64,000 nt of DNA from an uncultured Verrucomicrobiota bacterium (GTDB lineage: Bacteria > Verrucomicrobiota > Verrucomicrobiia > Opitutales > Seribacteraceae), in NCBI GenBank assembly GCA_902569115.1, contig CACFTI010000007.1, forward strand, positions 1 through 64,000, read 5' to 3'. Both the position numbers and the translations under genes were made by a program. Position 1 is the stretch's first letter, and every line of letters begins with the position of its first letter. Of the stretch, positions 26,819-35,780 are shown piece after piece. The notes under the pieces are model-generated. The model saw only the letters and a list, made by a program, of their open reading frames with translations, was not told the DNA's origin and did not search any database.

Positions 26819-28630
26819 TTAACTCCTAAAGCTGGGTTTTGATTTCTTTTTGAAGTCTCTGCCTTTGCCGAACTTTTTACCTTTTCCGAAGCTTTTCTTA
26901 AACTTGCCTCCTTTGCCTCCAGGGCGGGGGCGGCCTTTATCGATGGAAATATTCATCTGATGTCCCTGTACCCAAACAGTTTTTAAAGCGTCCAGTATTT
27001 CCTTTGGCATATCCTGGGGGAGATCAATAAAGGAATGATCTTTAAACATGCGGATCTTTCCAACACTTCTCGGGTCCAATCCTACTTCGTTGGCAATCGC
27101 TCCGACAATGTCGCCTTTTTGTGCTCCATGGAATTCTCCCACTTCAATGCGGTAGCTCTGTAAATGGTCATCCCGAAAAGACTTCCGTTCAGAGCGTCCA
27201 TCATCCCTTGAATTATAGTCACCCCTGTCTCCACGGTCCCGATCCCGGCGGTCCTCCCTGCGTGCCCGTTTGGATTCGATTTTGGGCATGCTGTCATAGA
27301 AAAGTGGTTTTTTGCCCGCAGCAAGAAAGGCAAGAGCTGCGGCAATATCAAGTGTGTCCTTGCTTGTTTCCTCGACAAGTCTTTGGAGGGCTTTGCGATA
27401 GTCCCCCAATTCTCCCTTCATTCCTTCTTCGATGCGGTTGAAGAATTCCTCTTCCCGGCGTTCATTCATTTCCTCCAAGGTAGGGAATATGTACTCCGCA
27501 CAAGGGACTTTCAATGTCCGCTCGATCGCCTTGAGCATGCGCATCTCTTTGTTGGTCACAAAGATAATGGCATCGCCTTCCCTGCCGGCCCGTCCGGTGC
27601 GTCCGATCCGGTGGGTATAAGATTCCAAATCAAAAGGTGCGTCATAATTAAGCACATGAGTGATTCGGTCGACATCCAGGCCTCTGGCTGCCACATCGGT
27701 GGCAACCAGCACATTAATTTTACCGCGTTTCAAGCGATCGACTGTTTTTTCCCGGAGGTTTTGGGGCATATCGCCATTGAGCGGCTCGGCTGGATACCCT
27801 TTGCCCTGAAGTTTTTCCGCAATTTCCATGGTTGCGTTTTTGGTGCGGGCGAAAATAAGCATGGCATCAAACTTTTCGATTTCCAAGAGTTTCAGCAACA
27901 TATCCCTTTTTTCGTGCTGACGTACCTTGATGAAGTGTTGCCGAATATTGGGTGAATTCTCCGCCTTAACTTTGATGGTAATTTTAACGGGGTCCTGCAT
28001 GTAGTTCTCCGCAAGCCTCTGGATAGGTTTGGGCATGGTGGCCGAGAAGAGGGCAGTCTGCCGTTCGGCAGGAGTATGCTCAAGAATCCATTTGATGTCA
28101 TCGATGAAGCCCATGCTAAGCATTTCGTCTGCTTCATCGAGAACCACGGTCTGGAGATGATCGAGTTTTAAGTACCCTTTCTCGATATGATCCATAATTC
28201 TCCCGGGGGTCCCGACGACAATTTGAGCACCTCTTTTAAATTCTTTGATCTGTTCGCCGTATCCGGTGCCTCCGTAGACGGCGACTACCCGTAACTGGGA
28301 CAAATTTTCTGCAAAGCCCTCCATCGCCTCAGCTACTTGTAACGCAAGTTCACGAGTAGGAGCCAAGACGAGAATTTGGGCTCCCCTAACGGATTCGTCG
28401 AGTCTGGAGAGCAAGGGCAGCGAAAAAGCTGCAGTCTTGCCGGTTCCGGTTTGGGCAACACCGAGTAGATCTCTACCCTCTAAGATAGGAGGGATCGAGC
28501 ATTCCTGTATGGGTGAGGGCGTTTCGTATCCTGCTTTGCGGACTGCTTGAAGGATTGGCTTAGCCAATCCCATATCTTCAAAGCTTTTGGGCGTAGCCGA
28601 AGCTTCCTGAATTTCAATGTCTTGGGTCAT
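26819..28630 (-). CDS. deaD: DEAD-box ATP-dependent RNA helicase, DeaD/CsdA type
   Basis: An RNA helicase of about 603 residues. In order: Q motif (PSPIQ), Walker A AQTGTGKT, PTRELA, the DEAD box (VLDEADEM), SAT, ARGLDVDRITHVLNYD and HRIGRTGRAGR. A DbpA-type RNA-binding domain follows (YRIEVGEFHGAQKGDIVGAI, GKIRMFKDHSFIDLP), then a tail of Gly, Lys and Phe repeats. This is the DeaD/CsdA layout, involved in ribosome assembly and cold adaptation. A TTG at 28657 extends the frame by 9 residues; the ATG at 28630 is preferred. It has 300 nt of upstream sequence to the divergent gene, so a long leader like that of cold-shock helicases is possible. Confidence 0.93.
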   Translation of the reverse strand: MTQDIEIQEASATPKSFEDMGLAKPILQAVRKAGYETPSPIQECSIPPILEGRDLLGVAQTGTGKTAAFSLPLLSRLDESVRGAQILVLAPTRELALQVAEAMEGFAENLSQLRVVAVYGGTGYGEQIKEFKRGAQIVVGTPGRIMDHIEKGYLKLDHLQTVVLDEADEMLSMGFIDDIKWILEHTPAERQTALFSATMPKPIQRLAENYMQDPVKITIKVKAENSPNIRQHFIKVRQHEKRDMLLKLLEIEKFDAMLIFARTKNATMEIAEKLQGKGYPAEPLNGDMPQNLREKTVDRLKRGKINVLVATDVAARGLDVDRITHVLNYDAPFDLESYTHRIGRTGRAGREGDAIIFVTNKEMRMLKAIERTLKVPCAEYIFPTLEEMNERREEEFFNRIEEGMKGELGDYRKALQRLVEETSKDTLDIAAALAFLAAGKKPLFYDSMPKIESKRARREDRRDRDRGDRGDYNSRDDGRSERKSFRDDHLQSYRIEVGEFHGAQKGDIVGAIANEVGLDPRSVGKIRMFKDHSFIDLPQDMPKEILDALKTVWVQGHQMNISIDKGRPRPGGKGGKFKKSFGKGKKFGKGRDFKKKSKPSFRS

Positions 28631-28932
28631 GTGAATGTGGGTTCGTTTGCTTTTCAATATCTGCCAAAAAGGTCGAACACTCGCTCACATACTCCAACTT
28701 CCATCCATTCCACTCGTGAGCACCGGTTCTTGTGCTTGGCTTAAGTTGTTCACAGTATTTTAACTTGTTAATAATGGCGAGCCTGAAAACGAAACAAAAA
28801 CATCATGATATTCATTTGAATTAGTTTAGGTCTTTGATTCACCGAATTATCCAACTTCTTGCTACCCAGAATTTTAGTAATTTAAATGTTTCGGGTTGCT
28901 TCGATCCTTGAATAATAATTTTTTTGGGGGCT

Positions 28933-29679
28933 GTGAAAAAATTAATCAGCCTTTTCAGTTCATTGTTTTTAGTGATTAGCCATGCCGTTCTTGCTCACGA
29001 TGCTGAGACTTCCCGACCATTTCAAAAGTTTCATGCCCATCAAATATTTGAGTCTCACTCGCATGCGGGTTGGGAGAGTCGTTACTTTTCAGAAGGAAGA
29101 GACGCATTGAATGGTAAATCTCTCTGGGCAGGCTCTTTCGAACTTGGCTATGATCATTTTTCAGGCGGGGTATGGTATGGTCGATCCTCAGATCATTCCT
29201 ACGATGAATGGCAGTATAATTTGTCGATTACGCAAGAAATGAATGGATTTGAGTTTTATGCGGATTATACCCATTTGGTTTTCGCTAAGGATGATGAATC
29301 TGATGATGAGTGGTCTGTGGGCATTAGTTATGGTGACTTACCTTGGGATATGGAATCAGCATTGGATGCAACTTATTCGGTGGATGCGGATGGAACTTTC
29401 CTCGAATGGTCGAATGGGAAATCCTTCTCAATAAGTGAGGCGGCTGAACTTTCTGCTAATGGAATTTTCGGATGGAATGAAGGGTATGTTTCAGATGGTC
29501 ATGATGGGATGAATTATTTTGCATTCAGTTTGTCTGGGGAAAGAGTATTGAATGAAAATTTTTCCCTGGTCGGCCATGGTACCCAAAGTTGGGCAATAGA
29601 TCGGGATTTGACTTATGCCGGGGATGATCAGCTTAAAGACTTTTTCCATGTGGGTATTGGAATCGAATGGAATTTCTAA
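28933..29679 (+). CDS. Putative outer-membrane beta-barrel protein, unknown function
   Basis: A protein of about 248 residues with a signal peptide cleaved near AHA-D. A short His-rich stretch follows (HAHQIFESHSHAGW). The rest alternates aromatic and polar residues in 9-12-residue strands and ends in WNF, the terminal aromatic signature used by outer-membrane barrel assembly. Acidic loops (DDESDDEW, DGTFLEW) would face the outside. It resembles small 8-12-stranded barrels but no family is recognised. GTG at 28933 is chosen; TTG at 28924 is the alternative. The His-rich segment could bind metal (inference). It appears monocistronic. Confidence 0.65.
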   Translation: MKKLISLFSSLFLVISHAVLAHDAETSRPFQKFHAHQIFESHSHAGWESRYFSEGRDALNGKSLWAGSFELGYDHFSGGVWYGRSSDHSYDEWQYNLSITQEMNGFEFYADYTHLVFAKDDESDDEWSVGISYGDLPWDMESALDATYSVDADGTFLEWSNGKSFSISEAAELSANGIFGWNEGYVSDGHDGMNYFAFSLSGERVLNENFSLVGHGTQSWAIDRDLTYAGDDQLKDFFHVGIGIEWNF

Positions 29680-29823
29680 ACCACGCAGTGAGATCGGTTC
29701 TATGCATCTTCTCTTCTTTATCTAAGAATTCTTCTTCCAGTTAAGTCATAGCACCTGGGATTAATTTCTCGGTGATGAATAAATTTTCTAGAGTTTATTT
29801 GTTGATTTGCATTAACTGAAAAA

Positions 29824-31377
29824 ATGCGAATCATACTCTCCTTTCTTTTTGTTCTTTCGGGTTATTTCTGCTTTGGGCAGCATGACCGTGAAAGGAACGC
29901 TTTCCGTCATCTTGCTGAAGGAAAAGTCGAAAAAGCCTACTTTGAATTAAAAAATGGCAAGAAACATACAGATCCTGCGGAAAAGGCATTCATCTCAACT
30001 CTTTGCCTACTAAACGAAGAAAAAGTAGAACAGGCTTTGATGATGGCGAGAAAAGCAGTCAAGGAAGGTTTGCCATTTGAGCGTTTTCTTGGAGAACCCC
30101 GAGAATGGCTTAAACCCTTGCGGGAGATGAAGGAATTTAGCCGTTGGGAGATAAGTCTTAATCCTTCGGCTCTGCTTCATGGACCAATGGTTGGGCAGGT
30201 AACTGATCTGACCGCAAGCTTCTGGTTCCGAACGGATGGTCCCTGTGAGATTGAAGTTGAAATAACCGGTCATTCGGGTCGGGAGAAAATCACAACATCC
30301 AAAGAAGAGGGATTTGTCGGGGTGGTGCATGTGGATGGTCTTCTTCCAAATACTTATTTCGCCTATCGGGTATTCGTAAATGGAGAGGAGTACTTGGACA
30401 ACTCGAGAGAGTTTGGTTTTCGCACATTTCCTGAACCTCATGAAGGTGCGAGATTCACGATTGCTTTTGGGGGATGTTCGGGTTTTGTCCCCGAGTATGA
30501 AAAAATCTGGGAATTAATCGCCGATCACGACCCGAGAGCGATGCTGATGCTGGGCGATAATGTCTACATTGATGATCCGGAAGATGTGAAATGGACTGGA
30601 GATTATTGCTACTCCCGCAGACATTCACGGCCGGAGTGGAAGAAGCTTGTGGCTAAAACCTCAATGCATGCAATTTATGATGATCATGATTTTGGGATGG
30701 ATGATTGTATTCCTGGATCTGAGATTAATTTTCCCAAGTGGAAGAAGCCAGTTTTGGCAAATTTCAATAAGAATTGGAATAATCCACCCGTTGGCGGTGG
30801 GATCGAAAATCCCGGGTGCTGGCAGACTTTCACCCTGGGGCAGGTTCAGATAATTATGTTGGACTGTCGATATTACAGAGATCGAAAGAAAAAATCCATG
30901 CTTGGCCCCGTGCAAAAGAAATGGCTTTTCAAAACTCTCAATGAGTCGGAGGCTACCTTCAAAATAATTGCTTCCTCAGTTCCCTTTTCTGCAGGGATTA
31001 AGCCAGGAAGCAAAGACCCATGGGACGGATACCCCGAAGAGCGCGAAGAAATCTTCCGTTTCATAGAAAAAGAAAAAATAGAAGGAGTTGTCTTGCTTGC
31101 TGCCGATCGGCATCGGATTGATTTGCGTAAAACGAAACGACCCGAGGGGTATGATTTGTTTGAATTTGTCAGCGGTCGTCTGACGAACCGTCATGTGCAT
31201 TCTGTCATCAAAACCGATGGATTGATTTGGGGGTACAATGAAACCTGCGGCTATTGCCTGCTCCATTTCGATACCAAAGCGAAGAAACCGCAGGTGAAGC
31301 TCGAGGCCTATGATAACAAGGGGAAACTTTTGTTCGCCCAAAAAATCAGTGCCCAAGACTTACGATTCGAAAACTGA
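29824..31377 (+). CDS. PhoD-like alkaline phosphatase/phosphodiesterase with N-terminal helical region
   Basis: A 517-residue exported phosphoesterase (signal about 1-18) of the PhoD-like metallophosphatase family (PF09423). Residues 20-110 are helical and resemble a TPR-like extension. A fibronectin-like strand domain follows at 120-205. The catalytic part carries GGCSG (216-220), the metal-binding LGDNVYIDD (243-251) and YDDHDFGMDD (285-294). PhoD proteins use Ca/Fe and hydrolyse phosphodiesters such as teichoic acid or phospholipid head groups. A Tat twin-arginine is not seen, unlike classical PhoD. It is convergent with the PIG-L gene (1 bp gap). It probably releases phosphate in the periplasm. 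Confidence 0.85.
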   Translation: MRIILSFLFVLSGYFCFGQHDRERNAFRHLAEGKVEKAYFELKNGKKHTDPAEKAFISTLCLLNEEKVEQALMMARKAVKEGLPFERFLGEPREWLKPLREMKEFSRWEISLNPSALLHGPMVGQVTDLTASFWFRTDGPCEIEVEITGHSGREKITTSKEEGFVGVVHVDGLLPNTYFAYRVFVNGEEYLDNSREFGFRTFPEPHEGARFTIAFGGCSGFVPEYEKIWELIADHDPRAMLMLGDNVYIDDPEDVKWTGDYCYSRRHSRPEWKKLVAKTSMHAIYDDHDFGMDDCIPGSEINFPKWKKPVLANFNKNWNNPPVGGGIENPGCWQTFTLGQVQIIMLDCRYYRDRKKKSMLGPVQKKWLFKTLNESEATFKIIASSVPFSAGIKPGSKDPWDGYPEEREEIFRFIEKEKIEGVVLLAADRHRIDLRKTKRPEGYDLFEFVSGRLTNRHVHSVIKTDGLIWGYNETCGYCLLHFDTKAKKPQVKLEAYDNKGKLLFAQKISAQDLRFEN

Positions 31378-31378
31378 T

Positions 31379-32254
31379 CTATTGTAACTGATTGAGTATG
31401 TCAGCGTCTCCCTTTTGAGAATGGCTGAGTATTTTGCCGCCCTCAAAGATTTGGTACGCTTTCCCGTTTTTCCAACGGCTTACTTTATAAAGGGTGGCAA
31501 AATCAAAGTCCGGTGCTTTTCCACCCTGTCCGCCGACAACTTCTGCTCCTCTCCTTACATTATCCTGCATCCAGGCAGGTAATCGTAAATGAAAAGGGTT
31601 TCTTGTTACCTCGCCTTTGTGGTGAGAGAGGGCTGCAACCAGATCGGCCACTTCCTCTGGGGAATTTTCCACCATCAAATTGGGGTTTTGTATTTGTCCC
31701 CAAAATTCAGTCTCGATCAGGGTTACTTCCGCACCAGGGATTTTTTGAAGAGCATCAATGGTGAGCAGATACACACCTAAGTGGGTTCGGTTCCAGTCTG
31801 TTGAACTTGGAAAAAAGAGAATGTCTGGATTTATCTTTTCCAGTGATAGGACCAGTTCATCGACCGCATTGGACCAGTGTGCAGGTTCCGCTTCTCTGCT
31901 TTCGGGATTGATGTTATCCAATCCAGCCTGACCAAACGATAATAAGCTGAAACCGATCCATTTACAGGCAGAGTTTAATTCTTTTTCCCGCTCCTTTTTT
32001 CTTTCAGGATTACTGCCACAAGTGATTGGTAGAACCAATACTTCCGATCCAGCTTCTCTCATCAGCCTCAGGGGTAGCCCCCCCATTACGCACTCATCAT
32101 CAGGGTGGGGAGCTAAGAGCAGTACCTTGGGAGCGGTTGGATTTGACTTAACCGGTGCGGGCAATGGCATCTGACCCAAGGGCAAATCATGACCTGCCTT
32201 GAAGTTTTTACAAACAGAGTGGACAAATTCACTGTATGGGTTTGAGGAGTCCAT
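31379..32254 (-). CDS. PIG-L family deacetylase
   Basis: A 291-residue protein of the PIG-L/LmbE deacetylase family (PF02585). The zinc-binding PHPDDE is at 49-54, preceded by a VLLLA strand, and ERKKEREKEL marks the helix after the second strand; HLGVYLLTIDAL near residue 153 supplies the second His region. Family members remove N-acetyl groups from GlcNAc-containing molecules or related conjugates. There is no signal peptide, so it acts in the cytoplasm. It is divergent from the large dehydrogenase gene with 137 bp between them, and shares with it an inverted repeat at 32342-32356. Confidence 0.88.
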   Translation of the reverse strand: MDSSNPYSEFVHSVCKNFKAGHDLPLGQMPLPAPVKSNPTAPKVLLLAPHPDDECVMGGLPLRLMREAGSEVLVLPITCGSNPERKKEREKELNSACKWIGFSLLSFGQAGLDNINPESREAEPAHWSNAVDELVLSLEKINPDILFFPSSTDWNRTHLGVYLLTIDALQKIPGAEVTLIETEFWGQIQNPNLMVENSPEEVADLVAALSHHKGEVTRNPFHLRLPAWMQDNVRRGAEVVGGQGGKAPDFDFATLYKVSRWKNGKAYQIFEGGKILSHSQKGDADILNQLQ

Positions 32255-32341
32255 GTTCTAAATATGTACGAAATTTTACCTGTTACGACCAAAATGAGCG
32301 AAAATTCAGGATCGAGTAAGAATTTAGTTTTGCAGACATAT

Positions 32342-32356
32342 ACAAGTCGTACTTGT
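32342..32356. promoter_or_regulatory. Inverted repeat ACAAGT-CGT-ACTTGT
   Basis: A perfect 6-bp inverted repeat with a 3-bp centre lies between the divergent PIG-L and dehydrogenase genes and overlaps the -35 of the latter. Its place suggests a repressor operator, but the regulator is unknown. Confidence 0.35.
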
Positions 32357-32380
32357 CCATCATTCAAAAAAAGTTAGTAT
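32353..32380 (+). promoter_or_regulatory. Putative promoter of the 1120-residue dehydrogenase gene
   Basis: TTGTCC (32353-32358), a 16-bp spacer and TAGTAT (32375-32380) precede the ATG at 32392. The transcription start would fall about 5 nt before the ATG, so the leader is very short and has no ribosome binding site. Confidence 0.45.
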
Positions 32381-32391
32381 GAGTCTTTTGT

Positions 32392-35300
32392 ATGAAAATA
32401 ACCTATCTTGTTAAATTTATATTTCTGTTGCCTTTACTTTGTGTTGCAAAACCGATTGAGGTTGGAGAGCAAGACATGCCAGAGCTATCTAACCAACCTG
32501 CACCTTTCCGGGGAAAGATTAATCACTCTGGTTACAGCGGGCATACTTGGGTGACATACCCCCATGTGGAAAATCCCGCCAGTTTGGATATGGACCCGCA
32601 CGGCCGAATTTTTGTTTCGGAAGCCAATCGTTTTTGGTTCGGAGTTCCTGATCTTCGCCGGGCGCGTGAAATGATCCGCGGTGATTTTCGTTCCCGTACC
32701 ACGGCTGACCGGTTGGCCTTGTATGATGCCCACGCAGATAAACGAGACCGTGCCTGGTATGAGCAAACTCCCGACCGCCTGATCAGGCTGGAGGATAGCG
32801 ACGGTAATTTTGTTGCTGATAAAAGAACCCTTTTTTCGGATGCCTTTGATAAACCTTTGGATGGGATTGGGTTCTCAGTACTTGCGGAAAGAAATGCGAC
32901 TTACTTTACCTGTATCCCCGCCTTACGTAAGCTCACAGATCCCAATGATGATGGGGTGGCCGACACCATGGAAAACCTTGTGGAGGGCTTTGGTGTTCGC
33001 GTCTCTTTCATTGGTCATGATTTACACGGAATTATCCGGGGACCAGACGGTCGGCTCTATTTTACAATTGGAGATCGTGGTTTTTATGTCGAACGGGAAG
33101 ATGGTGAAATCTTCGAAGCTTCGGGGAGAGGTGCGGTTTTTCGTTGTGATTCGGATGGGACTAACTTCGAAGTTTATGCGCATGGCTTGAGGAACCCACA
33201 GGAACTTGCCTTTGACGACCAGGGGAATCTTTTCACTTTTGATAATACGGGAGATATTGGAGATAAAGCCCGGGTTGTCTATGTTTTGGATAATACAGAC
33301 TCCGGTTGGGATATGGCTCACCAGTCACCTCATCATTATGCCAACGCTCTGGACTGGGGGAATTTTAAACTTAACAAATCAGTCTGGGTGGGCGAAAAAA
33401 TGTTTGAGCAGTATACGCCGGATCAGCCTCAATGGGTTTATCCCCCAATCGGGCATTTGGGGAATGGCCCTTCCGGAGTGGCTTGGCTCTCTGGACAAAC
33501 TGTGCCAGAGGATTTGCAGGGCGGCTTTTTGGTAACCAATTACCGGGGAGCTCCTAAGAATTCAAATATCATACATGTTTCTTTAAAAGCGAAAGACGCC
33601 AGTTTTGAGCTTGGAGAAAACTCGGTCTTTGTGGAAGGTGTCGCTGTTTGTGATGTTGAACATGGCTACGATGGGAATATTTATTTGGCAGACTACGGTG
33701 GTGGTTGGTCAGTAAATAAAAATGGAACCATTCAAATTCTTCGCCCGACTGATTCAAAAAGACAAGCAATCGGAAAGGAGACTGCACTTACTTTTAAGAA
33801 GGGTTTTAACCAAAGATCGCTTCCGGAACTTGAACTACTTTTAGCACATGAAGATCAAAGGGTTAGGCAGGCTGCTCAATTTGCAATGGTTGCGAAAGGG
33901 TCCACTGCTATCAAAACCTTTGCCGAGATTCTGAAAGCAGATGCCGATCCTCATGCACCTCTTCATTCCTTATGGGGATTGGGGCAGTTGTATCGTAAGG
34001 GAGTCGCTGACGCGGCCTTTCCTCTTCTAGAGAGCCTGACTTCGGATAATGAGGAAATTCGTGCAAATGCGGCGAGAACTTGTGGGGATATCCAATTGGC
34101 ATCCGCGAAGAAACTGCTTTTGGATTTATTAGATGATCCCAGTCCCCGGGTCATTTCCTTGGCGACGGTTGCCCTGGGCCGAATCGCACCCAAGGGAGAT
34201 AGAGAGGTTGTTGATTCACTCTTCACAAACGCAGCCAAAAACAAAGGAACCGCGTTTGATGTGACTATCCGGCATGCTTATCTTTCTGCCCTTACTCGAC
34301 TGGCAAAGCCTGATCAAACTCTTGCCCGAGTTAAATCGGATTCCTTTGAGCAGCGTATGCTTTCCCTACTGGTCTGTAGAAGACAGAATCATCCACATCT
34401 TGCTCTTTTCTTGAACGACGAGAATGAGGCGATCAAAAATGAGGCCGTTTCCGCCATTTATGATACCGGAGCCCTGGATGGCCCAGCAGGTAAGGAGCTT
34501 CTTTCACTCAAGCTGGAAGACTTCCCTTTTCATCAACAGGCCAGACTGGTAGGTGCTTATTTTCGGATTGGTTCAAAGGAATCAGCTAAAGCCCTTGTTG
34601 AAACTTGTACCAATTCGATGCTGAAGGAGGAGTTGAGGATCTTCGCTTTGGAAGCGCTCTTGCGCTGGTCCATACCGATGGATACGGACCCAGTTCTTGG
34701 GCATTACCGACCCACTTTGAAAAGCACTTTTTCGCGGACTGAGCTCGTTGCATCTTCGGGAGAAAGTATTCGACAGCTTGTGGAAAAAGAGAAATCCCCA
34801 AAGCTTGCTTCCCTTTTGGGCAAATTTGTTATGGAAGCCGGGATTTCAATGGATCCAGTCGTGTTGCGCAAACAGGTCATGGATACGAATCTGAACCCGG
34901 AAGTTCGTGCTTCTAATCTTCGATCTCTTCTTAGTCTTAACGAGCCGGCTGATCATTCATTGATCGAAAAGTTGGTGGATGATCCAAGCGAGTTGGTAAG
35001 ATCCGTCAGTTATGCAGGTCTTGTGGAACGGGGACTGGAAAGGTACCAAGAAAGAGTCGTCGTTGCTGTGAAAGAAGATGATCCTGTCGTGGCCCGTGCG
35101 ATTTTTAAAGTTTTATCTCAAAAGAATCCTCAGGTCCTGATTGATATGTGGAAAGTGCGGGAGTTGAATTTAAAAAATGAATTGTGGCTCGATCTCTACC
35201 ATGCACTCACAGAAAGTCCCGATGAAGAGGCAAGAAAAGTCGCTGCCACCTATGCCGCTGGTGATCCGGGTAGAATTCATGCATTGAGTTTGTACGGGGG

Positions 35301-35754
35301 TAATGTCGGTTCTGGAGAATTAGTTTTCCGTAATCAGGGAGCCTGCCTTCAATGTCATCAAATTGATGGAGAGGGTGGAGAGCAGGGACCTGAATTAAGT
35401 TTGGTGGGGGATCGTATGCAACCATCCAAACTTCTTGAATCACTGGTTAATCCCAATGCGGAGATTTCTCCCGGTTATGGGCTTTCGACTGTGAGTTTAA
35501 AGAACGGAGATGCGCAGGTGGGCAGAATCTTGGCGGATGAGGATGACTCCCTAGTTCTTCTATCACCTGACGGCAAGAAGCAGGAACTCAGTAAAGGGGA
35601 TGTGGCTTTCGTATCTCCACCGATATCCGCAATGCCTCCCTTGGGTATGACTCTGAATCCAAATGATTTGCGTGATTTGATTGCTTATCTGGGTTCCCGA
35701 AATAAGGAGTCCATCTCCAAGCTCAAGCGGGAGACGGAACACGGCGAAAAGTAA
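32392..35754 (+). CDS. PVC-type membrane-bound dehydrogenase with HEAT repeats and C-terminal cytochrome c
   Basis: A 1120-residue exported protein. After a signal peptide (about 1-19) comes a beta-propeller of the PVC dehydrogenase family (TIGR02604-like; glucose/sorbosone dehydrogenase relatives) with DSDGNF and DPNDDGVAD calcium-loop motifs, HDLHGIIRGPDGRLYFTIGD and YAHGLRNPQELAFD. Residues about 470-900 are HEAT-like helical repeats. A cytochrome c domain follows with CLQCH (985-989) and a downstream Met near PPLGM (TIGR02603-like). It probably oxidises a sugar or alcohol in the periplasm and passes electrons to its own heme. It is longer than the relative at 41857 because of the HEAT region. 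Confidence 0.9.
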   Translation: MKITYLVKFIFLLPLLCVAKPIEVGEQDMPELSNQPAPFRGKINHSGYSGHTWVTYPHVENPASLDMDPHGRIFVSEANRFWFGVPDLRRAREMIRGDFRSRTTADRLALYDAHADKRDRAWYEQTPDRLIRLEDSDGNFVADKRTLFSDAFDKPLDGIGFSVLAERNATYFTCIPALRKLTDPNDDGVADTMENLVEGFGVRVSFIGHDLHGIIRGPDGRLYFTIGDRGFYVEREDGEIFEASGRGAVFRCDSDGTNFEVYAHGLRNPQELAFDDQGNLFTFDNTGDIGDKARVVYVLDNTDSGWDMAHQSPHHYANALDWGNFKLNKSVWVGEKMFEQYTPDQPQWVYPPIGHLGNGPSGVAWLSGQTVPEDLQGGFLVTNYRGAPKNSNIIHVSLKAKDASFELGENSVFVEGVAVCDVEHGYDGNIYLADYGGGWSVNKNGTIQILRPTDSKRQAIGKETALTFKKGFNQRSLPELELLLAHEDQRVRQAAQFAMVAKGSTAIKTFAEILKADADPHAPLHSLWGLGQLYRKGVADAAFPLLESLTSDNEEIRANAARTCGDIQLASAKKLLLDLLDDPSPRVISLATVALGRIAPKGDREVVDSLFTNAAKNKGTAFDVTIRHAYLSALTRLAKPDQTLARVKSDSFEQRMLSLLVCRRQNHPHLALFLNDENEAIKNEAVSAIYDTGALDGPAGKELLSLKLEDFPFHQQARLVGAYFRIGSKESAKALVETCTNSMLKEELRIFALEALLRWSIPMDTDPVLGHYRPTLKSTFSRTELVASSGESIRQLVEKEKSPKLASLLGKFVMEAGISMDPVVLRKQVMDTNLNPEVRASNLRSLLSLNEPADHSLIEKLVDDPSELVRSVSYAGLVERGLERYQERVVVAVKEDDPVVARAIFKVLSQKNPQVLIDMWKVRELNLKNELWLDLYHALTESPDEEARKVAATYAAGDPGRIHALSLYGGNVGSGELVFRNQGACLQCHQIDGEGGEQGPELSLVGDRMQPSKLLESLVNPNAEISPGYGLSTVSLKNGDAQVGRILADEDDSLVLLSPDGKKQELSKGDVAFVSPPISAMPPLGMTLNPNDLRDLIAYLGSRNKESISKLKRETEHGEK

Positions 35755-35761
35755 TACTCAA

Positions 35762-35780
35762 CCTTTTCTTAGAGAAAAGG
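35762..35780. terminator. Hairpin between convergent genes
   Basis: CCTTTTCT (35762-35769), a TAG loop and AGAAAAGG (35773-35780) form a perfect 8-bp stem. It starts 7 bp after the dehydrogenase stop and overlaps the last codons of the minus-strand phosphatase. There is no clear T-run on either side, so it may be only a weak bidirectional terminator. Confidence 0.4.

Noticed and set aside
27383..27955. A 190-codon plus-strand frame opposite the helicase
   Set aside because: Lies across helicase motifs SAT to HRIGRTGR on the other strand.
28658..28932. 275-bp region between helicase and barrel genes as a possible small RNA or riboswitch
   Set aside because: AT-rich with only weak -10-like sequences; no stable structure or motif was recognised.
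29802..29813. TTGATTTGCATT upstream of the PhoD-like gene, similar to the operator half-site
   Set aside because: The GCGT core is changed to GCAT and there is no partner 21 bp away.
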